A stretch of DNA of 64,000 nucleotides, from the NCBI GenBank assembly GCA_025358085.1, contig JANYKT010000068.1:44136-108135 (forward strand). Reading direction: 5' to 3'. Positions 9,246 to 18,991 of the stretch are shown one piece after another. How positions within the stretch are numbered: the first letter of the stretch is position 1; each line of letters opens with the position of its first letter. The position numbers and the translations under genes were made by a program. The notes below the pieces were generated by a model. The model did not search any database, had not been told where the DNA came from, and saw only the letters and a list, made by a program, of their open reading frames with translations. Source of the stretch: Deltaproteobacteria bacterium. GTDB taxonomy: Bacteria; Myxococcota; Myxococcia; Myxococcales; 40CM-4-68-19.

Positions 9246-10790
9246 GTGGACCTCATCGCTGGACGCTGGGCAGACGCGGCAAGACCGGACGGCGAGCTGG
9301 AGAACCGCTCGCCCGCCGATCTGACCGCGGTGCTTTCGCGCCACGCCTTCGCGCTCTCGCAGGTGGACGCAGCGGTCTTTGCCGCGCGCGAGGCCCAGCC
9401 GGCCTTTGCAGCGTGGCCGGTGGCCAGACGGGCCGAGCTCGTGCGCACCATCGGCAAGGTGCTCAAGCAGCATGAAGAAGAGCTCGCGCGCGCCATCGCG
9501 CTCGATGTCGGAAAACCGCTCTGGGAGGCGCGCACCGAAGCGCAGGCCTGCGCGGCCAAGGCGGGCATCACCGCGGAAGACGGCCTGCGGCTGGTCGCGC
9601 CCTACCCGCTCAGCGCGCCGGGGCAGGCCGCTGCCGAATGCCGCTTCCGCCCGCTCGGAGTACTTGCCGTTTTGGGGCCGTTCAATTTCCCGGTCCACCT
9701 CCCGAACGGGCACATCCTGCCCGCGCTCGCCTGCGGGAATGCAGTGGTCTTCAAGCCCAGCGAGATAGCTCCCCACGCCGCCGAGGTGTATGCCCGCTGT
9801 CTCCAGGAGGCGGGCGTGCCGGCGGGCATCTTCAACCTGGTGCAAGGCGGCTCGCGGACGGGCGCCGCGCTGGCCGCGCACCCGCAGGTCGACGGCGTTC
9901 TCTTCACCGGCAGCTGGGGCGTTGGCCAGGCCATCGCGCGCGCGACGCTGGGGCAGACGAAGCTGCTGGCGCTGGAGATGGGCGGCAAGAATGCGGCGCT
10001 CATCCTCGAGGACGCAGACCGCGACAAGGCGCTCTACGACACGCTCTTTTCCGCCTTCGTCTCGGCCGGGCAGCGCTGCACCGCCGCCTCGCGCGCGATC
10101 GTGGTCGGAGCGCCCGGGCGCGCCGATGCCTTCGCGCGCCGCATCGCCGCGCTGGCCGCGAAGCTCACCGTCGGCCACCCGCTCGATGACGGCGTCTTCA
10201 TGGGGCCGCTCGCTTCCGAGGCCGCATTGCTCAAGTTCGAGCAGGGCCAGCCACGGGACTTCAGCACAGAGACAGTGCTGGCTTCGCGGCGCCTGGAGCC
10301 GCGCGGACTTCGCGGCTGTTACATCACGCCCGGCGTGCATCGCATTCACCAGCGGACCGGCAGCCCGTACGAGACCGAAGAACTGTTCGGGCCGGACCTC
10401 GCGGTGCACGCGGCTTTGACGGTGGATGAAGCCGTGCAGATCGCCAACGCAACCGAGTACGGCCTGGCGGCGAGCGTGCACACCGCCAGCAACGAGAGCT
10501 TCGAGCGCTGCCTTCGCGACCTCGAGTGCGGCGTGGTGAACTGGAACGCGCCCACCGTCGGCGCGAGCGGGCGGCTGCCATTCGGGGGGCTGAAGAGGAG
10601 CGGCAACCATCGGCCCGCGGCGCTCTGGAGCACGCTCTACTGCACTGCCCCCGTCGCGGTGCTCAAGGGCGAGCCGGCGCTCGACCGCAAGAAGCTTGCC
10701 CCCGGCGTGAGCTGGGTCGACGACATCGTCGCCGTCAACGGTGGCCCGGTCGCGGTCGCAGACCCGGCCACAGCGCTGGTAAACGAGTGA
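9246..10790 (+). CDS. astD: N-succinylglutamate 5-semialdehyde dehydrogenase
   Basis: NAD-dependent aldehyde dehydrogenase oxidising succinylglutamate semialdehyde to succinylglutamate, the fourth AST step; 514 residues with a GTG start. Visible family motifs: G-P-F-N-F-P-V-H-L-P-N-G-H, F-T-G-S-W-G-V-G, the general-base Glu in L-E-M-G-G-K-N, and the nucleophile Cys (about residue 278) in S-A-G-Q-R-C-T. Immediately follows astA and overlaps the selB start by 4 bases. No astB (dihydrolase) or astC (transaminase) is in the window, so the pathway is incomplete here. Confidence 0.92.
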   Translation: MDLIAGRWADAARPDGELENRSPADLTAVLSRHAFALSQVDAAVFAAREAQPAFAAWPVARRAELVRTIGKVLKQHEEELARAIALDVGKPLWEARTEAQACAAKAGITAEDGLRLVAPYPLSAPGQAAAECRFRPLGVLAVLGPFNFPVHLPNGHILPALACGNAVVFKPSEIAPHAAEVYARCLQEAGVPAGIFNLVQGGSRTGAALAAHPQVDGVLFTGSWGVGQAIARATLGQTKLLALEMGGKNAALILEDADRDKALYDTLFSAFVSAGQRCTAASRAIVVGAPGRADAFARRIAALAAKLTVGHPLDDGVFMGPLASEAALLKFEQGQPRDFSTETVLASRRLEPRGLRGCYITPGVHRIHQRTGSPYETEELFGPDLAVHAALTVDEAVQIANATEYGLAASVHTASNESFERCLRDLECGVVNWNAPTVGASGRLPFGGLKRSGNHRPAALWSTLYCTAPVAVLKGEPALDRKKLAPGVSWVDDIVAVNGGPVAVADPATALVNE

Positions 10791-12778
10791 GCGACTCCGC
10801 GCTGCGCGTCGTGGTCGGCACCGCGGGTCACGTCGATCACGGCAAGACCGCGCTGGTCAAGGCTCTCACCGGCATCGACACCGACCGGCTGCCGGAAGAG
10901 AAGCGCCGGGGCATCACGCTGGAAGCGGGCTACGCGCACCTGAATCTGCCGGGCATCGGCACCGCGGGCGTGGTCGACGTCCCGGGCCACGAGCGCTTCC
11001 TGCGCGCCATGGTGGCCGCCGCGGGCGGCATCGATGTCGCGGTGCTTTGTATCGCCGCGGACGAGGGCCCGATGCCGCAGACCCGCGAGCACCTCGACGT
11101 GCTGCGGCTGCTGGGCGTGCAGGCCGGCGTGATCGCGCTGACCAAGGCGGACCTGTTGCCGCTCTTGGGCGCGGACCATCGCGAGCTGCTCCTGCTCGAG
11201 CTGCGGGAGCTGGTGCAGGACACCTTCCTGGCCGAGGCGCGCATCATCGAATGCTCGGCTCGCACCGGCGAAGGGCTCGATGCGCTGAAGGCCGCCATCG
11301 CCAGCGCGGTCCAGGCGCGCGCGCCGCGGCCGGAGCAGGGACCGCTCTTCCTGCCGCTCGACCGGTCTTTTGCGGTTAAAGGTTTTGGCACCGTCATTAC
11401 TGGGACTCTCTTTTCGGGCTCGCTCGCGGCCGGTGACGAAGTCGATCTGGTCGGCATGGGCGCGCGCTCGAAAAGCATCCGGGTGCGCGGGGTGCAAGTG
11501 CACGGCGCCGCGGTCGAGAAGGCGCGCGCGGGCCAGCGCACGGCGGCAAATCTGGCCTCGCTGGAAGTGCAGGACGCACCGCGCGGAGCGGCCCTGGTAG
11601 CGGCTGGAACGCTCGAGTCGGTGGGCCTGGCGCAGATCCTCGATGTCGAGCTGGAGCTGCTCCCGTGGGCCTCCCGAGCGCTGAAAAACCGGGCGCGGCT
11701 GCTGGCTCACATCGGCACGGCGCAGGTGGCGGCGACGGTGGCACTGATCGATCGCGCGGAGGTCGCGCCGGGCGAGCGCGCTTTGGCGCAGCTGAGACTC
11801 TCGCAGCCCACCGCGGCGCTCGCGGGCCTGCGCTTCCTGGTGCGTGGCGCGCTCCCCAAAGGCGAGGACAAGGCTCCGCAAAAGAACACGCCGCGATCGC
11901 ACGCGAGCACGCTGGGCGGGGGCCGGATCCTCTCGGTCGCACCGAGAAAACGCCGGCAAAGCAAAGTCGACGTAGCCGCGCTGCAGGCGCTCGCGGGCTC
12001 GGACGCGCTCGCCCAGGCCGACCAGCTGCTGCTCGAGGCAGGCTATCCCGGTGCCTCGCCGCAGCTGCTTGCCGCGCGCGGCGCCTTCACGCAGAAGTCT
12101 GCTGGCACCGCGCTCGAGCGGCTGGCGCAGTCCGGTCGTGCGCTGCTCTTTGATCGCGACGCGCGCCTGTTCGCGCATGCACAAGTGCTGGAGTCGCTGG
12201 AGGTGAAGATACTGCTGCGTCTCAATGAGCATGCGGGCCAGATCGATCCGTCGGTCGGCCGCGAGGAGCTGCGGCAGCGGACCGGCTCCCCTCCGACGCG
12301 GCTGTTCGGCCGGGCGCTTTCGGCACTGGAGGGACGCGGCGAACTGCGCGCCGATGCCGAGCGGGTCAGGCCGCCGGGCGCGGTGGGGAAGTTGACCGGA
12401 CCCAATGCGGACGCGCAGGAAAAACTGGCGAGCCTGCTCGACGAGGCAGGGCTTTCGCCGCCGCGCGTGGCCGAGCTGCCGGCTCTGATCGGAGAGACCC
12501 CGCAGCGGACGCAGGCGTTCCTCAAGTCGCTCCATACAGCGGGCCGCGCCACGCGCGTGAGCGAGGAGCTCTGGTTCGGAACCGCTCCACTGCAGGAGCT
12601 GCGCAAGCGTCTGGTCGTGCACCTCGGCAGCCACGCCTCCATTGATGCGCAGGGCTACAAGGAGCTGACCGGCCAGAGCCGCAAATTCACCATTCCCATC
12701 GCCGAGTATTTTGACAGTGAGAAAGTCACGCTCCGGATCGGCGACAAGCGCGTCCTGCGCAAGGGAGGCGTCTCGTGA
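10787..12778 (+). CDS. selB: Selenocysteine-specific translation elongation factor SelB
   Basis: GTPase that brings selenocysteyl-tRNA to UGA codons marked by a SECIS hairpin; 663 residues from a GTG that overlaps the astD stop by 4 bases. EF-Tu-like domain: G-T-A-G-H-V-D-H-G-K-T, R-G-I-T-L-E-A-G-Y, D-V-P-G-H-E-R-F and a T-K-A-D nucleotide-specificity motif. Domains II and III follow, and the C-terminal third is the winged-helix array that binds SECIS RNA. A longer upstream frame is a shadow of astD. SelB implies that the organism makes selenoproteins; selA, selC and selD are not in the window. Its last codon overlaps the histidine kinase start. Confidence 0.95.
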   Translation: MSDSALRVVVGTAGHVDHGKTALVKALTGIDTDRLPEEKRRGITLEAGYAHLNLPGIGTAGVVDVPGHERFLRAMVAAAGGIDVAVLCIAADEGPMPQTREHLDVLRLLGVQAGVIALTKADLLPLLGADHRELLLLELRELVQDTFLAEARIIECSARTGEGLDALKAAIASAVQARAPRPEQGPLFLPLDRSFAVKGFGTVITGTLFSGSLAAGDEVDLVGMGARSKSIRVRGVQVHGAAVEKARAGQRTAANLASLEVQDAPRGAALVAAGTLESVGLAQILDVELELLPWASRALKNRARLLAHIGTAQVAATVALIDRAEVAPGERALAQLRLSQPTAALAGLRFLVRGALPKGEDKAPQKNTPRSHASTLGGGRILSVAPRKRRQSKVDVAALQALAGSDALAQADQLLLEAGYPGASPQLLAARGAFTQKSAGTALERLAQSGRALLFDRDARLFAHAQVLESLEVKILLRLNEHAGQIDPSVGREELRQRTGSPPTRLFGRALSALEGRGELRADAERVRPPGAVGKLTGPNADAQEKLASLLDEAGLSPPRVAELPALIGETPQRTQAFLKSLHTAGRATRVSEELWFGTAPLQELRKRLVVHLGSHASIDAQGYKELTGQSRKFTIPIAEYFDSEKVTLRIGDKRVLRKGGVS

Positions 12779-15435
12779 GCTTCGAGGACACGCTCGTCGA
12801 CGGCCTTCCGGTGCCCGCCTGCGTAGTGCGCGGGGGCCGCATCGTCGCCGCGAATGAGCGGCTGGCGGCGCTCTTGGGTCGCGACCGAGCGACGCTGCTC
12901 CTCTCGGCCGATCCTTTCGGGGATTTCGTCTCCACCGAGGACGCCGCGCGAATGGCCGAGCGCCACCGCGCGCGCGTGCGCGGCGAAGCGGTCCCCGACG
13001 ACTATGATTTCACCGCCCGCCACGCAGACGGTTCGGCCATGCATGGCCGCGCCCGGGTGGGGCCGTTCCCGCTCGCCGGCGAAGGCGCAATGCTCTTGCT
13101 CTGCACCGACGAGAGCGAGCGCGAGCATGACAGCGGCCTCATCCGTGGCTTCGTGAACGTGGCGGTCCACGCGCAGCGCGAGACCACCGTCGATGATCTA
13201 TTTCGCGTGGTGCGCGAGAAGCTCGCCGAGCTGGGCCTGACCTTCACGCTGATGGCGGTCGAGCCTCAGGGCTATCGCGTCCTGGGCCAGGCGACCGGAC
13301 CGTTCATGCAGCTGATCCGGAACCGCTGGCCCACCTGGATTCCGCCCGGCGCTTTTCGCATCGGAGGGCCGGACGGCCAGCAGGGGCTCTTGATCGACGA
13401 CTTGCCGGGATTGGTGGCGCAGGCATTCGACTCAGCGCGGATGCCTGCGTTGGCCTCCGAGGTCCGCGCAGTGGTGGCCGCGATCCCGGTTGAAGGCGGC
13501 ACCGGCTACCTCCTCTCTTCGACCGGCGAACACCTCGACCGCACGGTCGCCAGCGCCTTCGGCCTCTTCGGCAAGCAGCTCGGCGCGGCCATCGACAACG
13601 TGCGCCGCCTGACACAGCTGCGGCGCGGCAACCGCGAGCTGCGCGCCGTCAACGAGGTGGCCTTCGCCAGCGCGACGCTCGGGTCGGGCCGCGCCCTGCA
13701 GGCGGCGCTCGAGCAGCTGATCGACTCACTCGACCTCGACAGCGCTGCACTCTTTCGGCATGCGCCGTCCGGCGAGCTCGAGTTGATCGGAGAGCAGGGG
13801 TTCGGGCCGGGCTGGGCCGAGGGCATCGCCGCCGACCGGGAGTCGCCATGGACGGAAGCCGCGGCCGCCGGCCAGCCAGTGCTGTTCCAGCTCGACGACG
13901 CTGGCCGCGTGAACGCGCGGGGCCGCCGGGTGGGGACGCCGGCCGGCGGCCATCCGCGGCTGGGTTCGACGCCGACGCTGCAGTCGCTCGAGCCGCCCAG
14001 CTGCATCGCGCTGCCGCTGCAGATCTCAGACCAGGTCAACGGCGTGCTGATTGCCGCGAGGCAAGGGCGGCCGCTCAACGACGACGATCTCCGGCTGCTC
14101 ACCACGGTCGCGGCGCAGGTGGCGGTGGCACTGCAGAACGCGACGCTGCTGGAGCAGGCGCGCCGCCGGGTGGACGAGCTGTCCCCTCTGCTGGAGCTGG
14201 GGCACGAGGTGGTGGGCGCGCTGGACCTGACGGGGGTGCTGCAGCTCGCGGCCCGCGTGGTCGCGCGCGTTCTGCGCTGCGCGTGCGCGTTCGTTTTCCT
14301 GCCCGATCCGGGTGGCGAGCTCCTGCGCGTCCACGCGGCTCACGATCCAGAGATGCCTTCCTCGGTAGGCGTCACGCTTCCGGTGAGCGGCAAGTCGCTG
14401 ACCGCGGCTGCGTTCGTCAGCCAGAAGCCGCAGTGGACCACGAACGCCGCCGCGGACGCGCGCATCGACCCCGCCCTGGCGCGCGTCGTGGGCTGTCACT
14501 CGACGCTCGCGGTGCCACTCTTGTCGCACGACCGGTCGCTGGGTACGCTCGCCCTGATCGAGCGAACCGGGCGCGTCTTCGATGACCAGGACGTGCGGCT
14601 CGCTACCCACGCGGCCCAGCTGATCTCCGCGGCCATCGAGAATGCGGAGCTGTTCGACCACGAGAGGCGGCGCGGCGATGAAATGGCGCTGCTGCAAACC
14701 GACCTGCGAAAGAGCTACGCCCAGCTCGCCCGTACGCAGGCTGAGCTGATCGATCGCGAGCGACTCGCGGCGCTGGGCGAACTCTCTGCATCGATCGCGC
14801 ACGAGGTGCGCAATCCGCTCGGCGTCATCTTCAATTCGATGGGAAGCCTGCGCCGCATCCTCCGCCCCACGGGCGACGTCGCGCTCCTGATCGGCATTGT
14901 CGAGGAGGAAGCGGACCGGCTCAATCGGATGGTCGGCGATCTGCTCGACTACTCGCGGCCGCTCCAGCCGGCGCTGCAGCCGGTGGAGTTGCGCGCGCTC
15001 ATCGAGGAGGCAATCACGGCCGCGCGGCTGCAGGCGGGCGCGACGGTGGGGGCCCCGGTCGCGGCCACCGTGCAGATCGCCAAGGAAGTTGCCACGATCC
15101 GCGCCGACGGACGCCTGCTGAGACAGGCACTCATCAATCTGTTTCTGAATGCCTTCCAGGCGATGCCGAAAGGTGGCCGACTCAGCGTCAAGGCGCGTCT
15201 CGGCGACCTCGATGGCGTGCCCGCCGCGGATATCCTCATCGCGGACACGGGTCCCGGCATACCGCCCGATACCCGTGGCCGCATCTGGCAACCGTTCTTC
15301 ACCACCAAGGCAACCGGCACCGGCCTCGGTCTCGCGGTCGTGAAACGCATCGTCAACGGGCATGGCGGCAGCATCGAGCTCTCGCGAGCCGATGCTTTCG
15401 CCGAGTTCCGCCTCTACCTGCCTATCGGGACGTAG
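12775..15435 (+). CDS. PAS/GAF-domain sensor histidine kinase
   Basis: Soluble-looking histidine kinase of 886 residues without obvious membrane helices. N-terminal PAS-like domain (about 1-115), then two to three GAF-type sensory domains (about 120-620). A coiled coil leads to HisKA with the phospho-acceptor His676 in S-I-A-H-E-V-R-N-P-L-G, and a HATPase domain follows (N-L-F-L-N-A-F-Q-A-M, D-T-G-P-G-I-P, G-T-G-L-G-L-A-V-V). Starts at a GTG overlapping selB by 4 bases. The nearest possible partner is the NtrC-type regulator at 16603, separated only by an opposite-strand esterase. The ligand is not predictable. Confidence 0.9.
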   Translation: MSFEDTLVDGLPVPACVVRGGRIVAANERLAALLGRDRATLLLSADPFGDFVSTEDAARMAERHRARVRGEAVPDDYDFTARHADGSAMHGRARVGPFPLAGEGAMLLLCTDESEREHDSGLIRGFVNVAVHAQRETTVDDLFRVVREKLAELGLTFTLMAVEPQGYRVLGQATGPFMQLIRNRWPTWIPPGAFRIGGPDGQQGLLIDDLPGLVAQAFDSARMPALASEVRAVVAAIPVEGGTGYLLSSTGEHLDRTVASAFGLFGKQLGAAIDNVRRLTQLRRGNRELRAVNEVAFASATLGSGRALQAALEQLIDSLDLDSAALFRHAPSGELELIGEQGFGPGWAEGIAADRESPWTEAAAAGQPVLFQLDDAGRVNARGRRVGTPAGGHPRLGSTPTLQSLEPPSCIALPLQISDQVNGVLIAARQGRPLNDDDLRLLTTVAAQVAVALQNATLLEQARRRVDELSPLLELGHEVVGALDLTGVLQLAARVVARVLRCACAFVFLPDPGGELLRVHAAHDPEMPSSVGVTLPVSGKSLTAAAFVSQKPQWTTNAAADARIDPALARVVGCHSTLAVPLLSHDRSLGTLALIERTGRVFDDQDVRLATHAAQLISAAIENAELFDHERRRGDEMALLQTDLRKSYAQLARTQAELIDRERLAALGELSASIAHEVRNPLGVIFNSMGSLRRILRPTGDVALLIGIVEEEADRLNRMVGDLLDYSRPLQPALQPVELRALIEEAITAARLQAGATVGAPVAATVQIAKEVATIRADGRLLRQALINLFLNAFQAMPKGGRLSVKARLGDLDGVPAADILIADTGPGIPPDTRGRIWQPFFTTKATGTGLGLAVVKRIVNGHGGSIELSRADAFAEFRLYLPIGT

Positions 15436-16489
15436 CCGTCTCGCGAGGAGAGCGGCCCATCGCCTTGCCAGTCGGCTTGCCCGTTGAGAAGGCCTTGGCC
15501 AGCCGCGCGCCGGCCCACTGCTCGGCCTCCTTCGCTTCGGGCACCGCTGCGCCCATGCCGAAGAATTCGTGGGTCACGCCCTTCCATGTCTTCTGCTCGA
15601 CCCGCACGCCCGCGGCCTTGAGCTGCTTCGCCAGCAGCTCGCCTTCCGAACGAAGCGGGTCAATTTCCGCCGACACGATGGAGGTCTCTGGCATGCCCTT
15701 CAGGTCGGCACTCACGAGGGAAATGCGCGGGTCCTTCCCGTCGGCCGGGGTGTTCAGATACTGCTTGAAGAACCAGGCCATCATCGGCTTGTTCAGCGGC
15801 TTCGCGTCCGCGTTCTCCTGGTACGACGCGGTGTTCATGTCATAGCCAGAGACCGGGTAAACGAGCAGCTCGTGCACCGGCATCTGCAGCTTCTGGTCGC
15901 GCGCCGCCATCGACACCGACGCAGCCAGGTTGCCGCCCGCGCTCTCGCCCGCTACCGCAATGCGAGCCGGATCGCCGCCGAGCGACGCTGCATTGGCGAG
16001 CACCCACTGGTACTCGGCGAGGGCGTCTTCATGCGCCGCCGGGAACTTGTTCTCCGGCCCGTTGCGATAATCGACGGAGACGATGATCGCGTGCGTGAGG
16101 TTTGCGAGCGCCCGCGGCGTCGCGTCATAAACGTCCTTGCTTGCGATCACCCAGCCGCCACCGTGGAAGTAAAGGATCAAAGGCAGCGTGCTGCCGGTCC
16201 CTTTCGGCGTGTAGATCCGCGCCGCCTGCTTCCCCGCGGCGCCCGGAATCATCGTGTCTTCCACCTTTTCAACGGACTCCGGCGCGGTGCTCTTGCCTTG
16301 GTCCTTGAGCACGCCTTTGACCGCGTCGGCCGGGGTCGGCTGCTTGCGCGCTTCGACGGCGGTCAGGGTCTCAGTGGGCTTGCCGCCGAGCGTACCAAGC
16401 TTGTCGAGGACCTTCTGCATTTCGGGCTGCGCGGGAGCAGCGGCGAGTGCTGCCCCGGCACAGAGGCTGACGAGAATAAGATTTTTCAT
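15422..16489 (-). CDS. Exported alpha/beta hydrolase (hormone-sensitive-lipase-type esterase)
   Basis: Carboxylesterase of the HSL/bacterial type IV family, 355 residues, with a signal peptide (M-K-N-L-I-L-V-S-L-C-A-G-A-A-L-A-A-A), so probably periplasmic or secreted. Oxyanion motif H-G-G-G-W, nucleophile elbow G-E-S-A-G-G, acid in E-I-D-P-L-R-S-E-G-E and the catalytic His in V-T-H-E-F-F are all present. Its 3' end overlaps the histidine kinase gene tail-to-tail by 14 bases. It sits between kinase and regulator but on the other strand, so functional linkage is uncertain. Confidence 0.88.
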   Translation of the reverse strand: MKNLILVSLCAGAALAAAPAQPEMQKVLDKLGTLGGKPTETLTAVEARKQPTPADAVKGVLKDQGKSTAPESVEKVEDTMIPGAAGKQAARIYTPKGTGSTLPLILYFHGGGWVIASKDVYDATPRALANLTHAIIVSVDYRNGPENKFPAAHEDALAEYQWVLANAASLGGDPARIAVAGESAGGNLAASVSMAARDQKLQMPVHELLVYPVSGYDMNTASYQENADAKPLNKPMMAWFFKQYLNTPADGKDPRISLVSADLKGMPETSIVSAEIDPLRSEGELLAKQLKAAGVRVEQKTWKGVTHEFFGMGAAVPEAKEAEQWAGARLAKAFSTGKPTGKAMGRSPRETATSR

Positions 16490-16602
16490 TTGCGGGTCTC
16501 CAATAGGAACTATGTGTTTAAAAAATGTAGGTCATGAGCGGACGCGGCACAGGCCCTTGCGAAAGCGTTGCTCGACGGCGCCCGATCTGCGAGTGATGGG
16601 GC

Positions 16603-18009
16603 GTGACCACGGACGAGAAAGTAGACGCCGCGCCAGCAGGAACCGCACGAACAACGCCGCGCGGACCGCGCATCCTCATCGTCGACGACCAGCGCAACAT
16701 GCGCACCACCACGGCGCTGGTCCTGCGGCAGCAAGGTTATGACGTCGCCGAGGCCGAGAGCGGCGAGGCGGCCCTCTCCTGGCTGCTCGCCGAACCCTTC
16801 GACGTGGTGCTGACCGACCTCAAGATGGCGCCGCTGGACGGACTCGCCGTGCTGCGGGGCGCGCTGGAGATCTCGCCGTCGACACAAGTGATCGTCATGA
16901 CCGGTTATGGAACGGTCGAGAGCGCGGTGTCGGCGATGCAGAACGGCGCGCACGATTACATCTCCAAGCCATTCAAGGAGACTGAGCTTCTGGTGCGCGT
17001 GCAGCGCGCCCTGGAGAAGCGCCGGCTGCTGGTCGATGTCGGCCTCTTCTCCGACGAGTTCCGCGAGCGCTACAAGCTGGACGCGCTGGTGGGCCGCTCG
17101 GCGCCGATGCGCGATTTGTTGACCCGCCTGGTCCGCGTCGCGCCGACCGACGTGACCGTGCTGATTACCGGTGAGAGCGGGACCGGCAAAGAATTGATTG
17201 CCCGCGCCATCCACGCCAATTCCAAGCGCGCAACGCGGCCGTTCATGCCGGTCAATTGCGCGGCCATCTCCGAATCGCTGCTCGAGAGCGAACTCTTCGG
17301 GCACGTCAAGGGAGCCTTCACCGGCGCCGTCAAGCTGCGGCAGGGCCTGCTGGAGGAGGCCTCCGGCGGGACCTTCTTCTTCGATGAGATCGGCGAGACC
17401 ACGCCGGCTTTCCAGGCCAAACTGCTGCGCGTTATTCAAGAGCACGAGATTCGCCGCGTCGGGGACAACGCCTCGATTCCCGTCGATGTCCGCGTGATTG
17501 CCGCGACCAATCAGGATCTGCGGGTCGCCATCTCCGAGAAGCGCTTTCGTGAAGACCTCTTTTATCGATTGAATGTGGTGCCGATGATGGCGCCGCCGCT
17601 GCGCGAGCGCCGCGAGGACATTCCTTCGCTGGCGCAACACTTCATTACCCGCTTCAACCAGCGCAACGGCACCCGGCGCACGCTGACGCAGGGCGCGCTG
17701 CAGAAGATGGTCGGCCACGAATATCCCGGCAATGTGCGCGAGCTGGAAAACGTGGTCGAGCAGGCGGCGGCGCTCTCGCGCGCCGATGAGATCGAAGCCG
17801 AGGACGTCTTCCTCGAGCAGCCCACCGAGAAGACGCCGGCCTCCGGCATCCGCACGCTCGCGCAGGAGGTGGACGACGCCGAGAAGCAGGCCATCTCGAT
17901 GTCGCTCGAACGCAACGAGGGCGCGCTGGAGAGGGTGGCGCGCGAGCTGTCTGTCTCCTCGACCACGCTGTGGCGGAAGATGAAGCGCCTGGGGCTGCGG
18001 AAGGAGTGA
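16603..18009 (+). CDS. Sigma-54-dependent NtrC-family response regulator
   Basis: 468 residues in three parts. The receiver domain (about 22-140) has the phospho-acceptor Asp72 in V-V-L-T-D-L-K-M. The AAA+ domain has Walker A G-E-S-G-T-G-K-E, the sigma-54 contact loop G-A-F-T-G-A and D-E-I-G-E. A Fis-type helix-turn-helix at the C terminus includes E-L-S-V-S-S-T-T-L-W-R-K-M-K. It activates promoters read by RNA polymerase with sigma-54. Start is a GTG. The GAF histidine kinase upstream is a plausible cognate, which is inference from proximity. Confidence 0.93.
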   Translation: MTTDEKVDAAPAGTARTTPRGPRILIVDDQRNMRTTTALVLRQQGYDVAEAESGEAALSWLLAEPFDVVLTDLKMAPLDGLAVLRGALEISPSTQVIVMTGYGTVESAVSAMQNGAHDYISKPFKETELLVRVQRALEKRRLLVDVGLFSDEFRERYKLDALVGRSAPMRDLLTRLVRVAPTDVTVLITGESGTGKELIARAIHANSKRATRPFMPVNCAAISESLLESELFGHVKGAFTGAVKLRQGLLEEASGGTFFFDEIGETTPAFQAKLLRVIQEHEIRRVGDNASIPVDVRVIAATNQDLRVAISEKRFREDLFYRLNVVPMMAPPLRERREDIPSLAQHFITRFNQRNGTRRTLTQGALQKMVGHEYPGNVRELENVVEQAAALSRADEIEAEDVFLEQPTEKTPASGIRTLAQEVDDAEKQAISMSLERNEGALERVARELSVSSTTLWRKMKRLGLRKE

Positions 18010-18126
18010 CCGCTGGCTGTCGCGAGGGGGTGGCTTGCATCCGCCCGACCGCTCTGCTCAATGCGAAGCGCTTCATTCCGTGACCTCCTCCGGCTGGAGC
18101 GACAACCGCTATCAGAGGGGTGCGCC

Positions 18127-18953
18127 ATGGAAGCTCCGAATCGCAGCCGCTGCCGTCCTCGCCTCAATCCCCTCCGGCGCGAGCGCCTTCGCCGGCGCCA
18201 CCGTCATGTTCGCTCCGAGGAAGGCGAGACCACTTTGCTGCTCGACGGCAACAAGCTGCGCACCGAGGGGCTGGGGCCGAACCACTCCGGCATCATGATC
18301 TACGACGGCGACATGCAGGTGATGTCCATGCTCGACGTCGAAGCGAAGACGTACACGGAGATGACGCCCGCCAGCACGAAGGCGCAGATGGGCGCGGTGC
18401 ACGACCAGATGAAGAACAAGACGGCCGGGATGACGCCGGAGCAGCGCGCGCAGATGAAGGCCGCGATGTCCCGGATGGATCCCAAGCGGATGGAAGCGAT
18501 CATGGGCGGGCAGGACCGGTCGCCGCAGGCCGCGGCGCCGAAGAAGACTTTCGAGAAGACCGGGAAGCAGCAGACCGTGGCCGGCTTTCCCTGCGAGGGC
18601 TATCGCCAGCTGAGCGGGGGACGGGTCGAAGCGCAGGGGTGCCTCATTCCCTGGAGCAAGGGCGCGGTGTCGAAGGCGGACCTGGGCTCGATGGAGAAGC
18701 TGCAGGCCTTCATTCAGGAGGGTGCGCGCGGCATGATGGGCGGCAACCCGTTCGTGCAGATTGGCGACATGCCCGGGATGCCGAGGGAGTGGGCCATGCT
18801 CGAGGAGGGCGTGTATCCGTGCACGTCCGCCAGATCGACTTGGCCGCGCGCGACGCGTCGATAGCGCAGTTGCAATCGCAGGTCGGGCCACAGCCTCGAT
18901 ACCCAAGGCCACGGCGCAGGTACCGCGCCGGCTGGGCCCGCTGCAGTAGTTGA
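18127..18953 (+). pseudogene. Frameshifted exported protein (DUF4412-like), three indels
   Basis: The pieces of one exported protein lie in three reading frames. After the RBS AGAGGGG and the ATG at 18127, a signal peptide (K-L-R-I-A-A-A-A-V-L-A-S-I-P) is readable only after skipping one G. It is out of frame with the main body (from about 18213, E-E-G-E-T-T-L-L-L-D-G-N-K), as if one T were missing near 18209. Near 18819 a third shift, as if a G were lost after V-Y-P, moves the natural continuation (V-H-V-R-Q-I-D-L-A-A-R-D) into another frame that ends at 18953. The central region is Met-rich (about T-P-E-Q-R-A-Q-M-K-A-A-M). The composition resembles DUF4412-type periplasmic proteins; that assignment is tentative. 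Confidence 0.6.
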
Positions 18954-18991
18954 TTAAACCAGGGCATATTGGTGCTGCAAGCGTTTGCAAG

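Noticed and set aside
10637..12634. 665-codon minus-strand frame across selB
   Set aside because: Shadow of selB; no family resemblance.
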